DNA of 10,184 bases. Source: Bacillota bacterium. Lineage in GTDB: Bacteria; Bacillota; Clostridia; Acetivibrionales; DTU013. Under the pieces are notes generated by a model. The model was not told the origin of the DNA. It worked only from the letters and a program-made list of their open reading frames with translations, and ran no database searches. Shown here in pieces: positions 1-7,047 of the stretch; within the stretch, counting starts at the first letter, position 1; the number at the start of each line of letters is the position of its first letter. The translations under genes and the position numbers were made by a program. Where the stretch lies: assembly GCA_023412665.1 (NCBI GenBank), contig JAEZCA010000033.1, positions 1-10,184 of the forward strand. The letters run 5' to 3'.

Positions 1-142
1 TGCTTTCGCTGCCATAAAGGAAATGCGTATTTATGTAATACGGACCTATTGTTCCCGAGGTGTACCAAAATGGCTTGCCTTCAGGGCAAACTCTGACTGC
101 ATTGGTCTCAAACAGCCAGTTGATCAGGTTTTCACTAGACAT
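1..142 (-). CDS. pyrE: PyrE, orotate phosphoribosyltransferase (5' part only)
   Basis: Only the first 47 codons lie in the window; the gene runs off the left edge. The product should join orotate to PRPP to give OMP, the fifth step of UMP synthesis. The visible N-terminus reads MSSENLINWLFETNAVRV, followed by a segment containing KPFWYTSGTIGPYYINTHF. This resembles the orotate-binding start of OPRTs (hydrophobic helix, then a F-x-x-x-SG-x-x-x-PYY-x-N pattern), in the form I recall from clostridia. The ATG at 142 has a GGAGG 7 bases upstream (154-150) and begins 16 bases after the phosphatase stop. Another ATG four bases upstream is out of frame. The PRPP-binding loop that would settle the assignment is outside the window. 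The position at the end of a pyr operon supports the call. A less specific phosphoribosyltransferase is the main alternative. Confidence 0.75.
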   Translation of the reverse strand, partial: MSSENLINWLFETNAVRVCPEGKPFWYTSGTIGPYYINTHFLYGSES

Positions 143-158
143 ACATATACCTCCGTCA

Positions 159-848
159 TCATTTTTGATCCTTCCTGGACCTTACTTTTTTAATGTATTC
201 CTCCCACCACTCCTGGTTGACGATCGTTCCCAGTTCTTCACCAAGGTGGGTGGCATCGCCTTCCGTCACAGTGCTGAATACTCCATCTTCATAGTCGATA
301 ATAGTTATTGCAGTATTATCACACCATGCTACATTTATCATCTCTTCCAGTGTGCATGCTCTGAAATGGCATATCATTGCCCTGATAGCTGTGCCATGAG
401 TTACGATGCATATGTTTTTTCCTTCATGCTGCCCAATAATATGCATTACTTCATTTATGAGCCTTTGCTGAAACTCTTCCATGGACTCGCCATTGGGCAT
501 TATGTGTTTATGCGGATCATTCTCCCATGTACTGTAATCTTCAGGCCATCTCTGTTCGAGCTCTGTCCATGTAAGATCCTCCCAGTCACCACCGTTGATT
601 TCTCTAAGATTTTCCGTTGTTATGACTTCCATTCCCTTTGCTGCGGCAATGTATCCAGCAGTTTGTCTTGTTCTGAGCAGACTGCTGGAGTATATGATAT
701 CTATGGGCATATCTTTCAGCCTCTCAGCCACACGTTCAGCCTGGAGATGGCCCCTTTCGGTAATGGCTGAATCAGTCCACCCGTGAAATCGTCTTATTTT
801 GTTCCCCTCTGCTTCTGCATGCCTGACAAATATAAGTCTTGTCCTCAC
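159..848 (-). CDS. Histidine phosphatase family protein within the pyr operon
   Basis: This is a phosphoglycerate-mutase-like (histidine phosphatase) protein of about 229 residues. With the GTG at 848 as start, the phosphate pocket is visible: R9-H10 in VRHAEAEGN (nucleophile His; the usual RHG is RHA here), R59 in LLRTRQTA, E83 in LREINGGDWE, and H151 in IVTHGTAIR. HGWTDS after the first motif is typical of the phosphatase rather than the mutase branch. No signal peptide or membrane segment is seen, so it is probably cytoplasmic. An in-frame GTG at 866 overlaps the pyrD TAG by one base but has no Shine-Dalgarno. The GTG at 848 follows GAAGGTGATTTG, a good match to the 16S tail, and starts the protein just before the conserved RLIFVRH strand, so I prefer it. 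The gene lies between pyrD and pyrE and is clearly co-transcribed. Its substrate cannot be read from the sequence; a phosphorylated metabolite or nucleotide is inference. Confidence 0.88.
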   Translation of the reverse strand: MRTRLIFVRHAEAEGNKIRRFHGWTDSAITERGHLQAERVAERLKDMPIDIIYSSSLLRTRQTAGYIAAAKGMEVITTENLREINGGDWEDLTWTELEQRWPEDYSTWENDPHKHIMPNGESMEEFQQRLINEVMHIIGQHEGKNICIVTHGTAIRAMICHFRACTLEEMINVAWCDNTAITIIDYEDGVFSTVTEGDATHLGEELGTIVNQEWWEEYIKKVRSRKDQK

Positions 849-865
849 CAAATCACCTTCAGTCA

Positions 866-1798
866 CTATTTATTCAGCTCAAGCCTGCCGGTAATTTCAG
901 CAGCTCTGTTAAAACCATGTTTCCTCATATATTGTTCTATTCCGTCAATGACTTTTATACAAGCGTCGGGGTATATCATACCTGCTGTTCCGACCATTAC
1001 TGCGTCAGCGCCTGCAAGCATGAACTCTATAGCATCATCTCCGCAAGATATGCCTCCCATACCGATAACCGGGATTTTTACAGCCTGGGACACCTCGTAC
1101 ACCATCCTGACTGCAACAGGCTTAACTGCGGGACCTGATAATCCTCCGGTATTGTTGGCAAGCACAGGCCGCATGGTTTCGATATCTATTGCCATCCCAA
1201 GGAGAGTATTTATCAAAGAGACAGCATCCGCACCTGCAGCTTCAGCAGCGGCAGCTGTGGCAGCAATGCTTGATACATTCGGCGTCAGCTTTACTATTAA
1301 AGGCTTTCTGGCATATTTCCTGACCTGCTTTGTTATCTCAGTTATGCCGTCAGGCGTACTTCCAAAGGCAATACAGCCTTCCTTGACATTAGGACATGAT
1401 ACATTGAGTTCTATAGCATCAATGTCTGTATCTGACAGTATCCCTGCCATTTCACAGTATTCCTCGATTGTGTTTCCTGCTATATTAGCAATAACAGCCG
1501 CTGTATACTGTCTTAAGAAAGGCAGCTCATTTTCAATAAAATAATATACTCCGGGATTTTGCAATCCAACACTGTTGAGCATGCCTGCAGGTGTCTCGGC
1601 GACCCTTGGAGGCCTGTTGCCCTGCCGTGGCTTCAGTGTCAGGCCTTTGACACTTATACCTCCCAGCTTGTTTAGGTCAATATATTCAGCATGCTCCCTG
1701 CCAAAGCCGAATGTGCCGGAAGCGGCTATTACCGGGTTTTTCAGTTTTATTCCACATATGTCCACCGACATATCCAATTCCGCTAAACGTTCCTTCAC
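866..1798 (-). CDS. pyrD: PyrD, dihydroorotate dehydrogenase class 1B catalytic subunit
   Basis: This FMN-dependent TIM-barrel enzyme oxidises dihydroorotate to orotate, and in class 1B its electrons pass through PyrK to NAD+. The 310 residues match the family's length of about 305-315. Visible landmarks are NPVIAASGTFGFG (21-33), the FMN-contacting lysine in SVKGLTL (K51), RVAETPAGMLNSVGLQNPG (65-83), the catalytic cysteine of class 1 in NVSCPNVKEG (C135), K170 in IVKLTPN, NTGGLSGPA (216-224) and GMGGI (246-250). A cysteine base rather than serine, plus the adjacent pyrK, indicates class 1B. The start is a GTG preceded by AGGAAGGGGCGGG. An in-frame ATG nine codons later (1771) would give a length closer to the Bacillus protein but has a weaker ribosome site. 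It follows pyrK after a 73-base spacer in which I see nothing beyond the ribosome site and a short TTCAC/GTGAA inverted repeat. Confidence 0.97.
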   Translation of the reverse strand: MKERLAELDMSVDICGIKLKNPVIAASGTFGFGREHAEYIDLNKLGGISVKGLTLKPRQGNRPPRVAETPAGMLNSVGLQNPGVYYFIENELPFLRQYTAAVIANIAGNTIEEYCEMAGILSDTDIDAIELNVSCPNVKEGCIAFGSTPDGITEITKQVRKYARKPLIVKLTPNVSSIAATAAAAEAAGADAVSLINTLLGMAIDIETMRPVLANNTGGLSGPAVKPVAVRMVYEVSQAVKIPVIGMGGISCGDDAIEFMLAGADAVMVGTAGMIYPDACIKVIDGIEQYMRKHGFNRAAEITGRLELNK

Positions 1799-1871
1799 AA
1801 TACCCGCCCCTTCCTATCAAACTGCTCAGAATACCGGATGGAAGCAATGATTTGACTTCACCCGTGAACAG

Positions 1872-2657
1872 TTATTCAAATATAATACTCTTACTATTGA
1901 AAACAGGCCCCTCTTTGCAAACATGGCTGTATTGCCAGCCATCGTCATCCTCAGCAGTCTTGCAGGCACAGGCTAGACATGTACCAAAACCGCAGCCCAT
2001 GCGTTGCTCAAGAGAAATCTGGCATTCTGTGTCATATTCACTGGCTATTTGTGATACCTTCCTCAGCATTGGCTCAGGACCGCAGGCATATATCAGATCC
2101 AACTTTTCAACAGAAAGATCACGCTTGAGCAGATCGGTAACAAAGCCTCCGGTACCGTATGTACCGTCATCTGTAGCAATTTCAAGGGAATTCGATTTCT
2201 TCCTGAATTCATTTTCAAGTACCACCAGCTTTGACGTTCTGAAACCAAGGTATGACCTCTTAACAATTGCCTTGCTCTCATTGAGTATGAACAGCAGCGG
2301 GAAGATACCTATACCGCCGCCTACAACGGCAATCCTGCGGTACTTGATCCCCAGGTCGAAACCATTGCCGAGGGGTCCCAGCACATCAATGCAGTCCCCT
2401 GCCTTTTTGCCTGCCAGTATGGCGGTACCTCTCCCCTTACTCTGAAAGACGATATCATAGGTGTTTTTTGATCTGTCAACGGAACAAATGCTTATGGGGC
2501 GTCTGAGCAGTGCGTCATTGCCTTCACAGCACTTAATATTTACAAATTGCCCCGGCTTTGCATTTTCAGCAATATAACCCGACGCAAGCTTCATTTTGAA
2601 AATGCCTTCTGCGATCTCATCTATGCCGGCTATTGTATTTGTCATTTGCTTTGACAT
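1872..2657 (-). CDS. pyrK: PyrK, dihydroorotate dehydrogenase electron transfer subunit
   Basis: This is the FAD and [2Fe-2S] partner of class 1B PyrD; it carries electrons from FMN to NAD+ in a PyrD2-PyrK2 complex. At 261 residues it has the usual length. The order of domains is clear: a flavin-binding barrel with RRPISICSV (52-60), a nucleotide-binding domain with VVGGGIGIFPLL (111-122) and YACGPEPML (190-198), and a C-terminal iron-sulfur segment. The cluster cysteines are C222, C227 and C230 in MGCGFGTCLAC, and C247 in SHVCKEGPVF; C232 is an extra nearby cysteine. The ATG has a full AAGGAGG (2669-2663) five bases upstream. It starts 27 bases after the carB stop and is followed by pyrD, so the two subunits are made from the same transcript. 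A general ferredoxin-NADP reductase-like protein is the only alternative, and the context excludes it. Confidence 0.97.
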   Translation of the reverse strand: MSKQMTNTIAGIDEIAEGIFKMKLASGYIAENAKPGQFVNIKCCEGNDALLRRPISICSVDRSKNTYDIVFQSKGRGTAILAGKKAGDCIDVLGPLGNGFDLGIKYRRIAVVGGGIGIFPLLFILNESKAIVKRSYLGFRTSKLVVLENEFRKKSNSLEIATDDGTYGTGGFVTDLLKRDLSVEKLDLIYACGPEPMLRKVSQIASEYDTECQISLEQRMGCGFGTCLACACKTAEDDDGWQYSHVCKEGPVFNSKSIIFE

Positions 2658-2684
2658 TTTTTCCTCCTTGGTAGGTTTTTATTG

Positions 2685-5600
2685 TTAAGCTTCAAAAATA
2701 CCCAGATCGTTCACTTCCAAATCAGCCCCGCTGTTTTCCAGCTCTATGCAGTCCAGAACAGCTCTTGCTGTATCAAGAGAGGTAAGACAGGGAATTGACA
2801 TCTCTACAGCCTTCCTCCTTATTTTGAAGCCGTCACGTTCAGGCTGGCGGCCTCTTGTAGGTGTATTGATCACCAGCTTGATTTTTCCCGAGGATATCAG
2901 ATCCAATATATTCGGGGAGCCCTCATCAATTTTCTTGACAGCATTTGTTGCAATTCCGTGCATATTCAGCATATTTGCAGTCCTGCCGGTTGCCCAGAGA
3001 GTAAAACCAAGCTTTTCAAACTGCTCCGCTATATCCAGCAGCTCTGTCTTGTCGGAATCCCTGACTGTCATAAGTATGCCACCGCCCTTTGCAGGAAGCT
3101 TCATACCTGATGCCGCTATACCTTTATAAAGTGCTTCGTGGAATGTTTTACCTATACCCAAAACTTCACCGGTGGACTTCATTTCAGGTCCCAGGCTGGT
3201 GTCCACATCATGGAGCTTTTCAAAGGAGAATACCGGGACCTTGATGGCCCAATACTCGGCATTCTTGTAAAGGCCTGTTCCATAACTAAAATCACTCAGC
3301 TTTTTGCCGGTAATGATCTTTGTGGCAACATCGACCATGGGAATGCCTGTAACCTTGCTTATATACGGAACTGTTCGGCTGGATCTGGGATTTACCTCTA
3401 TTACATACAGCTCCTCGTTATAAAGAACGTATTGTATATTTATCATTCCCAGGACATTTAGAGCCTTTGCAAGCTTTTCTGTATAATCAATGATCTGCTG
3501 CACGGTCTTAGGCTTTATTGAAATCGCAGGATAAACCGAAATACTGTCGCCCGAGTGAACCCCCGCCCGCTCAAGATGCTCCATAATACCGGGGATCAGT
3601 ATGCTTTCACCATCGCAAATAGCGTCGACCTCTATCTCCTTGCCCATCATGTATTTGTCGATCAGTATAGGATGCTCCTGCTTTACACGATTTATTATCT
3701 CCATAAACTCTGTTACATCTCTGTCGCTGTATGCGATTTCCATACCCTGTCCGCCAAGTACATAAGAAGGGCGGACCAATACCGGATATATCAGTTCATT
3801 TGCTGCTGCCAGCGCCTGCTCAAGCGTATAAACCGTCTTGCCCTTCGGACGCGGTATACCTATATTCTCCAGTATACTGTCGAACTTCTCCCTGTCTTCG
3901 GCCGCATCCACATCCTTTGCCTGTGTGCCCAGTATCCGCACACCCATATCGCTCAGCTGATTGACCAGCTTGATAGCCGTCTGTCCGCCGAACTGAACAA
4001 TAACTCCCTCCGGCTTCTCGCACTCGATTATATTTTCAACATCTTCTATAGTCAGAGGCTCGAAATACAGTCTGTCCGAGGTGTCAAAATCCGTACTGAC
4101 CGTTTCGGGATTGTTGTTTGCTATAATGGTTTCATAGCCTTGTTCCTTCAGTGCCCATACCGAATGGACAGAACAATAGTCAAACTCAACTCCCTGGCCT
4201 ATCCTGATAGGCCCTGATCCGATAACCAATACCTTTTTTCTGTCCGTTACCCCGACCTCATTATATTGGTCATATGTGGAGTAATAATATGGTGAAACAG
4301 CTTCGAACTCCGCTGCGCAGGTATCAACTGTCTTAAAGGTCACATTGATTCCATATTCTTTTCTAAGCTTTTTGATATAATTTCTGTCACAGCCGATATA
4401 GCTTCCTATCACGGCATCGGTAAAGCCCATCATTTTGGCTTCCTTCAGCAGCTCAGGCCTCAAAGTGTCCTTTGTCTGAACCTTAAGGTTCTCCTCCAGC
4501 TTCACTATGTTAAAAATCTTATTGATAAAAAACTCATCGATTTTAGTTATATCATTTATATGCTTGACTGATATACCTCTCCTTAAGGCTTCAGCTATTA
4601 CAAAAAGTCTTTCATCATCGATATTAAAAAGCTTATCTTCTATTTCCCGATCATCAAGCTTTTTGTATATTTCCTGCTCCAGCGTATATCTTCCAAGCTC
4701 CAGAGATCTTATAGCCTTCATCAAAGCTCCTTCGAGGGAATCGCTTATGGACATGACCTCGCCGGTGGCCTTCATCTGTGTGCCAAGGGTCCTCTTTGCC
4801 TTTACAAACTTGTCAAAAGGCCATTTGGGTATTTTAAGCACTATATAGTCTATTGTTGGTTCAAAGCAGGCAAAGGTCTTTCCGGTAACTGCATTTCTTA
4901 TCTCGTCAAGGGAATAGCCGATTGCGATTTTTGTTGATACCCTGGCTATCGGATATCCTGTTGCCTTTGATGCAAGCGCCGAGGAACGGCTGACGCGGGG
5001 ATTTACTTCTATGACCGCGTACTCAAAGCTTGTGGGATGCAGTGCAAACTGAACATTACACCCTCCCTCTATTCCAAGCGCTGTGATAATGTTAAGGGCA
5101 GCTGTACGGAGCATCTGAAATTCCCTGTCCGAAAGTGTCTGGCAGGGAGCTGTAACAATACTGTCTCCTGTATGTACACCTACGGGATCGATATTTTCCA
5201 TACTGCAGATAGTCACAACATTGCCCTTCCCATCCCTCATAACCTCATACTCTATTTCCTTCCAGCCGGATATGCATTTCTCAATAAGTACTTGACAAAC
5301 ACGGCTGAGCCTGAGTCCATTTGTGGCTATTTCCGTCAGCTGGACTCTGTCATATGCGATACCTCCGCCGGAGCCGCCAAGTGTATAGGCAGGTCTGACA
5401 ATGACCGGATAATCTATCTCTTCTGCAAAGGCTAATGCATCATCCACCGTAGATACGACCTTGCTTGCTATACACGGCTCACCGATGCTTTCCATGGTAT
5501 CCTTGAAGGCTTGCCTGTCCTCAGCCATTTTTATTGCTTCTGTGGCAGTTCCAAGGAGCTTTACCCCCTGTTCGGCCAAAAAGCCTGATTCGGCCAGTTC

Positions 5601-5900
5601 CATCGCCAGATTCAACCCAGTCTGGCCTCCTAGAGTCGGAAGCATGCTGTCCGGCTTTTCTTTAATAATGATCTTTTTTATTGTTTCCGCGTTCAAGGGC
5701 TCAATATAAACCTTATCCGCTATATTTGTATCGGTCATTATCGTAGCAGGATTACTATTTACCAGAACTACATTCACGCCCTCTTCCTTTAAAGCCTGGC
5801 AGGCCTGTGTACCTGCGTAGTCAAATTCTGCTGCCTGGCCGATCACAATCGGACCCGATCCTATTACTATTACCTTATTGACATCATTACGTCTTGGCAT
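2685..5900 (-). CDS. carB: CarB, carbamoyl-phosphate synthase large (synthetase) subunit
   Basis: The enzyme makes carbamoyl phosphate from bicarbonate, two ATP and ammonia, the ammonia normally coming through a tunnel from the glutaminase subunit CarA. The 1071 residues are full length. The protein shows the internal duplication of the family: VIVIGSGPIVIGQAAEFDY near residue 11 and VLVIGSGPIRIGQGVEFDY near residue 556, each beginning a half with an ATP-grasp domain. The ATP-grasp motifs VIEVNPRVSRSSALASKATG (first half) and VIEVNPRSSRTVPYISKVTG (second half) are intact. From about residue 940 there is an MGS-like regulatory domain with LGFTLWATGRTA and LVINTPTRGRQPERDG, resembling Bacillus PyrAB, where UMP inhibits and PRPP activates. 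The ATG has GGAG (5910-5907) six bases upstream. No carA lies upstream: pyrF precedes, across a 133-base spacer. CarB may use a CarA encoded elsewhere, or free ammonia. Confidence 0.98.
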   Translation of the reverse strand: MPRRNDVNKVIVIGSGPIVIGQAAEFDYAGTQACQALKEEGVNVVLVNSNPATIMTDTNIADKVYIEPLNAETIKKIIIKEKPDSMLPTLGGQTGLNLAMELAESGFLAEQGVKLLGTATEAIKMAEDRQAFKDTMESIGEPCIASKVVSTVDDALAFAEEIDYPVIVRPAYTLGGSGGGIAYDRVQLTEIATNGLRLSRVCQVLIEKCISGWKEIEYEVMRDGKGNVVTICSMENIDPVGVHTGDSIVTAPCQTLSDREFQMLRTAALNIITALGIEGGCNVQFALHPTSFEYAVIEVNPRVSRSSALASKATGYPIARVSTKIAIGYSLDEIRNAVTGKTFACFEPTIDYIVLKIPKWPFDKFVKAKRTLGTQMKATGEVMSISDSLEGALMKAIRSLELGRYTLEQEIYKKLDDREIEDKLFNIDDERLFVIAEALRRGISVKHINDITKIDEFFINKIFNIVKLEENLKVQTKDTLRPELLKEAKMMGFTDAVIGSYIGCDRNYIKKLRKEYGINVTFKTVDTCAAEFEAVSPYYYSTYDQYNEVGVTDRKKVLVIGSGPIRIGQGVEFDYCSVHSVWALKEQGYETIIANNNPETVSTDFDTSDRLYFEPLTIEDVENIIECEKPEGVIVQFGGQTAIKLVNQLSDMGVRILGTQAKDVDAAEDREKFDSILENIGIPRPKGKTVYTLEQALAAANELIYPVLVRPSYVLGGQGMEIAYSDRDVTEFMEIINRVKQEHPILIDKYMMGKEIEVDAICDGESILIPGIMEHLERAGVHSGDSISVYPAISIKPKTVQQIIDYTEKLAKALNVLGMINIQYVLYNEELYVIEVNPRSSRTVPYISKVTGIPMVDVATKIITGKKLSDFSYGTGLYKNAEYWAIKVPVFSFEKLHDVDTSLGPEMKSTGEVLGIGKTFHEALYKGIAASGMKLPAKGGGILMTVRDSDKTELLDIAEQFEKLGFTLWATGRTANMLNMHGIATNAVKKIDEGSPNILDLISSGKIKLVINTPTRGRQPERDGFKIRRKAVEMSIPCLTSLDTARAVLDCIELENSGADLEVNDLGIFEA

Positions 5901-5920
5901 GCTTATCTCCTTTCATATGT

Positions 5921-6014
5921 GAAGGGACACTTCTCTCTGATTTACGGGTATTCCTCTTTAGTGAGAAATATCCCTTTTTGATATTCTGAATGACACTTCT
6001 CTCGATCACGGGTA
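5921..6014 (-). repeat. Pair of imperfect direct repeats in the pyrF-carB spacer
   Basis: Two copies of one motif flank the centre of the spacer, at 5988-6014 and 5921-5950. On the minus strand both read TACCCGT, then 4 or 6 variable bases, then the identical 12-mer GAGAGAAGTGTC, then a TTC. Copy one has GATC in the variable part and copy two has AAATCA. The repeats enclose a hairpin (5946-5974). The whole unit looks like a small dispersed intergenic element rather than gene remains, because no frame across it gives recognisable protein. Whether it recurs in the genome cannot be seen here. Confidence 0.6.
5946..5974 (-). other. RNA hairpin between pyrF and carB
   Basis: On the minus strand GGGATATTTCTC is followed by the loop ACTAAA and then GAGGAATACCC. 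This gives 11 pairs, one of them U-G, with one bulged A. No U-tract follows, so it is not an intrinsic terminator. It could act in mRNA stability or processing between pyrF and carB. The 5' arm can alternatively pair upstream (AATATC with GATATT, loop AAAAAGG), so two exclusive folds exist. The role is inference. Confidence 0.5.
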
Positions 6015-6017
6015 GTC

Positions 6018-6033
6018 CATTGTAAGTACAATG
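6018..6033. repeat. Short perfect inverted repeat directly after the pyrF stop
   Basis: The 16 bases CATTGTACTTACAATG (minus strand) form 7-base arms around a 2-base centre and begin at the base after the pyrF TGA. The loop is too tight for all seven pairs in RNA, so a six-pair stem with a four-base loop is the most it can form, and no U-tract follows. It may mark the edge of the repeat element in the spacer or be chance. Confidence 0.35.
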
Positions 6034-6978
6034 TCACTTTCTTCTGCTATCAAGTGCCTCGCGGATCTCATTTCGCATTCTGATAGCCTCTTCTCTGGCT
6101 GCCTGGTCAAAGCCGTCCTCATTATACCTACCCTGCCATTTTTCTGATTTCCATGCGCACATGATGCTTCTTGAGGCGTTTATCACTGCTCCCAGCCCGT
6201 CATCATTGAAAGAGCGCACTGCATCTGCAGCAGTACCACCCTGTGCGCCATAACCAGGCACCAGGATATATGCCTTCTTCATTATGTCTCTGAGCACTGC
6301 TGCCTGATCAGGCCAGGTTGCACCGACCACCGCACCTACACTGCTGTAGCCGTTTTCTCCGATGACACCGCTGCCCCATTCGTTCACCAGCTCCGCAACC
6401 TTTTCATATATATGCTTTCCGTCCTGTGTGATCAGGTCCTGAAGCTGTCCTGAGGACTTGTTCGAGGTTTTTACAAGTACAAATATGCCCTTTCCTAATG
6501 CTGAGCAGTCATCTATAAATGGTTTGATACCATCGTACCCAAGGTAGGGATTGACCGTAAGTGCATCTGCATCAAAAGCTGAGTGCTCATTGCCCTCTAT
6601 TTTTGTTTTACCGAGATAAGCTGCTGAATAAGCTTGTGCGGTAGTTCCGATGTCATTTCTCTTGCCGTCGGCAATCACAAGCAGTCCCTTTGTCCTGGCA
6701 TAGCGGCAGGTCTCATCAAAGGCCCTGATTCCCTCTGTGCCGTACATTTCATAATATGCCAGCTGCGGCTTTACAGCAGGCACTATATCACACAATGCAT
6801 CGATCAGTCTTTTGTTGAACACAATAATTGCTTCCGCTGCACCTCTTAAATTGTTGCCGTAAGCTCTGAAGGCTTGGTTTTTAATGGCCTCCGGTACATA
6901 ATCCAGTGTCGGATCAAGCCCTGCAACAGTCGGATTATCACACTTTATTATTGCTGCTATCAGTCTGTCAACAAACAT
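6034..6978 (-). CDS. pyrF: PyrF, orotidine 5'-phosphate decarboxylase (type 2 subfamily)
   Basis: This enzyme decarboxylates OMP to UMP, the last step of the pathway. The 314 residues are longer than the 230-240 of the common PyrF and fit the type 2 (mycobacterial-like) subfamily. Landmarks: VAGLDPTLDYVP (18-29), AVKPQLAYYEMYG (68-80), the catalytic charged cluster IADGKRNDIGTTAQAY (102-117, with D104, K106 and D109), VNPYLGYDG (142-150), GATWPDQ (219-225), the phosphate-binding PGYGAQGG (241-248), and INASRSI (266-272, where many homologues have SSR). The ATG follows AGGAGGGGG (6994-6986). The gene lies 69 bases after pyrC and well upstream of pyrE, although it acts after PyrE; operon order does not follow the pathway. 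A 10-codon open frame ends within the first codons of pyrF (see findings). Confidence 0.96.
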   Translation of the reverse strand: MFVDRLIAAIIKCDNPTVAGLDPTLDYVPEAIKNQAFRAYGNNLRGAAEAIIVFNKRLIDALCDIVPAVKPQLAYYEMYGTEGIRAFDETCRYARTKGLLVIADGKRNDIGTTAQAYSAAYLGKTKIEGNEHSAFDADALTVNPYLGYDGIKPFIDDCSALGKGIFVLVKTSNKSSGQLQDLITQDGKHIYEKVAELVNEWGSGVIGENGYSSVGAVVGATWPDQAAVLRDIMKKAYILVPGYGAQGGTAADAVRSFNDDGLGAVINASRSIMCAWKSEKWQGRYNEDGFDQAAREEAIRMRNEIREALDSRRK

Positions 6979-7047
6979 CGCCCGTCCCCCTCCTGTTCAT
7001 CGGTTCACCTCTGCCGCATCTCAGCATGGTTTAAGTATATTATCCCA

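Noticed and set aside
159..866. Phosphatase starting at the GTG at 866
   Set aside because: It lacks a Shine-Dalgarno and adds six residues before the conserved first strand; the GTG at 848 follows GAAGGTGAT. The choice is not certain, because a one-base overlap with the pyrD stop could allow reinitiation.
783..1544. Long plus-strand open frames opposite pyrD, carB, pyrC and other genes
   Set aside because: They are antisense shadows of genes with full family motifs; none has a known motif or a convincing ribosome site.
5921..6014. CRISPR-like repeat array
   Set aside because: There are only two imperfect copies, with a self-complementary centre and no regular spacer series.
5901..6033. Remnant of carA in the pyrF-carB spacer
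   Set aside because: Reading all minus-strand frames gives no CarA-like peptide, and the repeats explain the sequence better.
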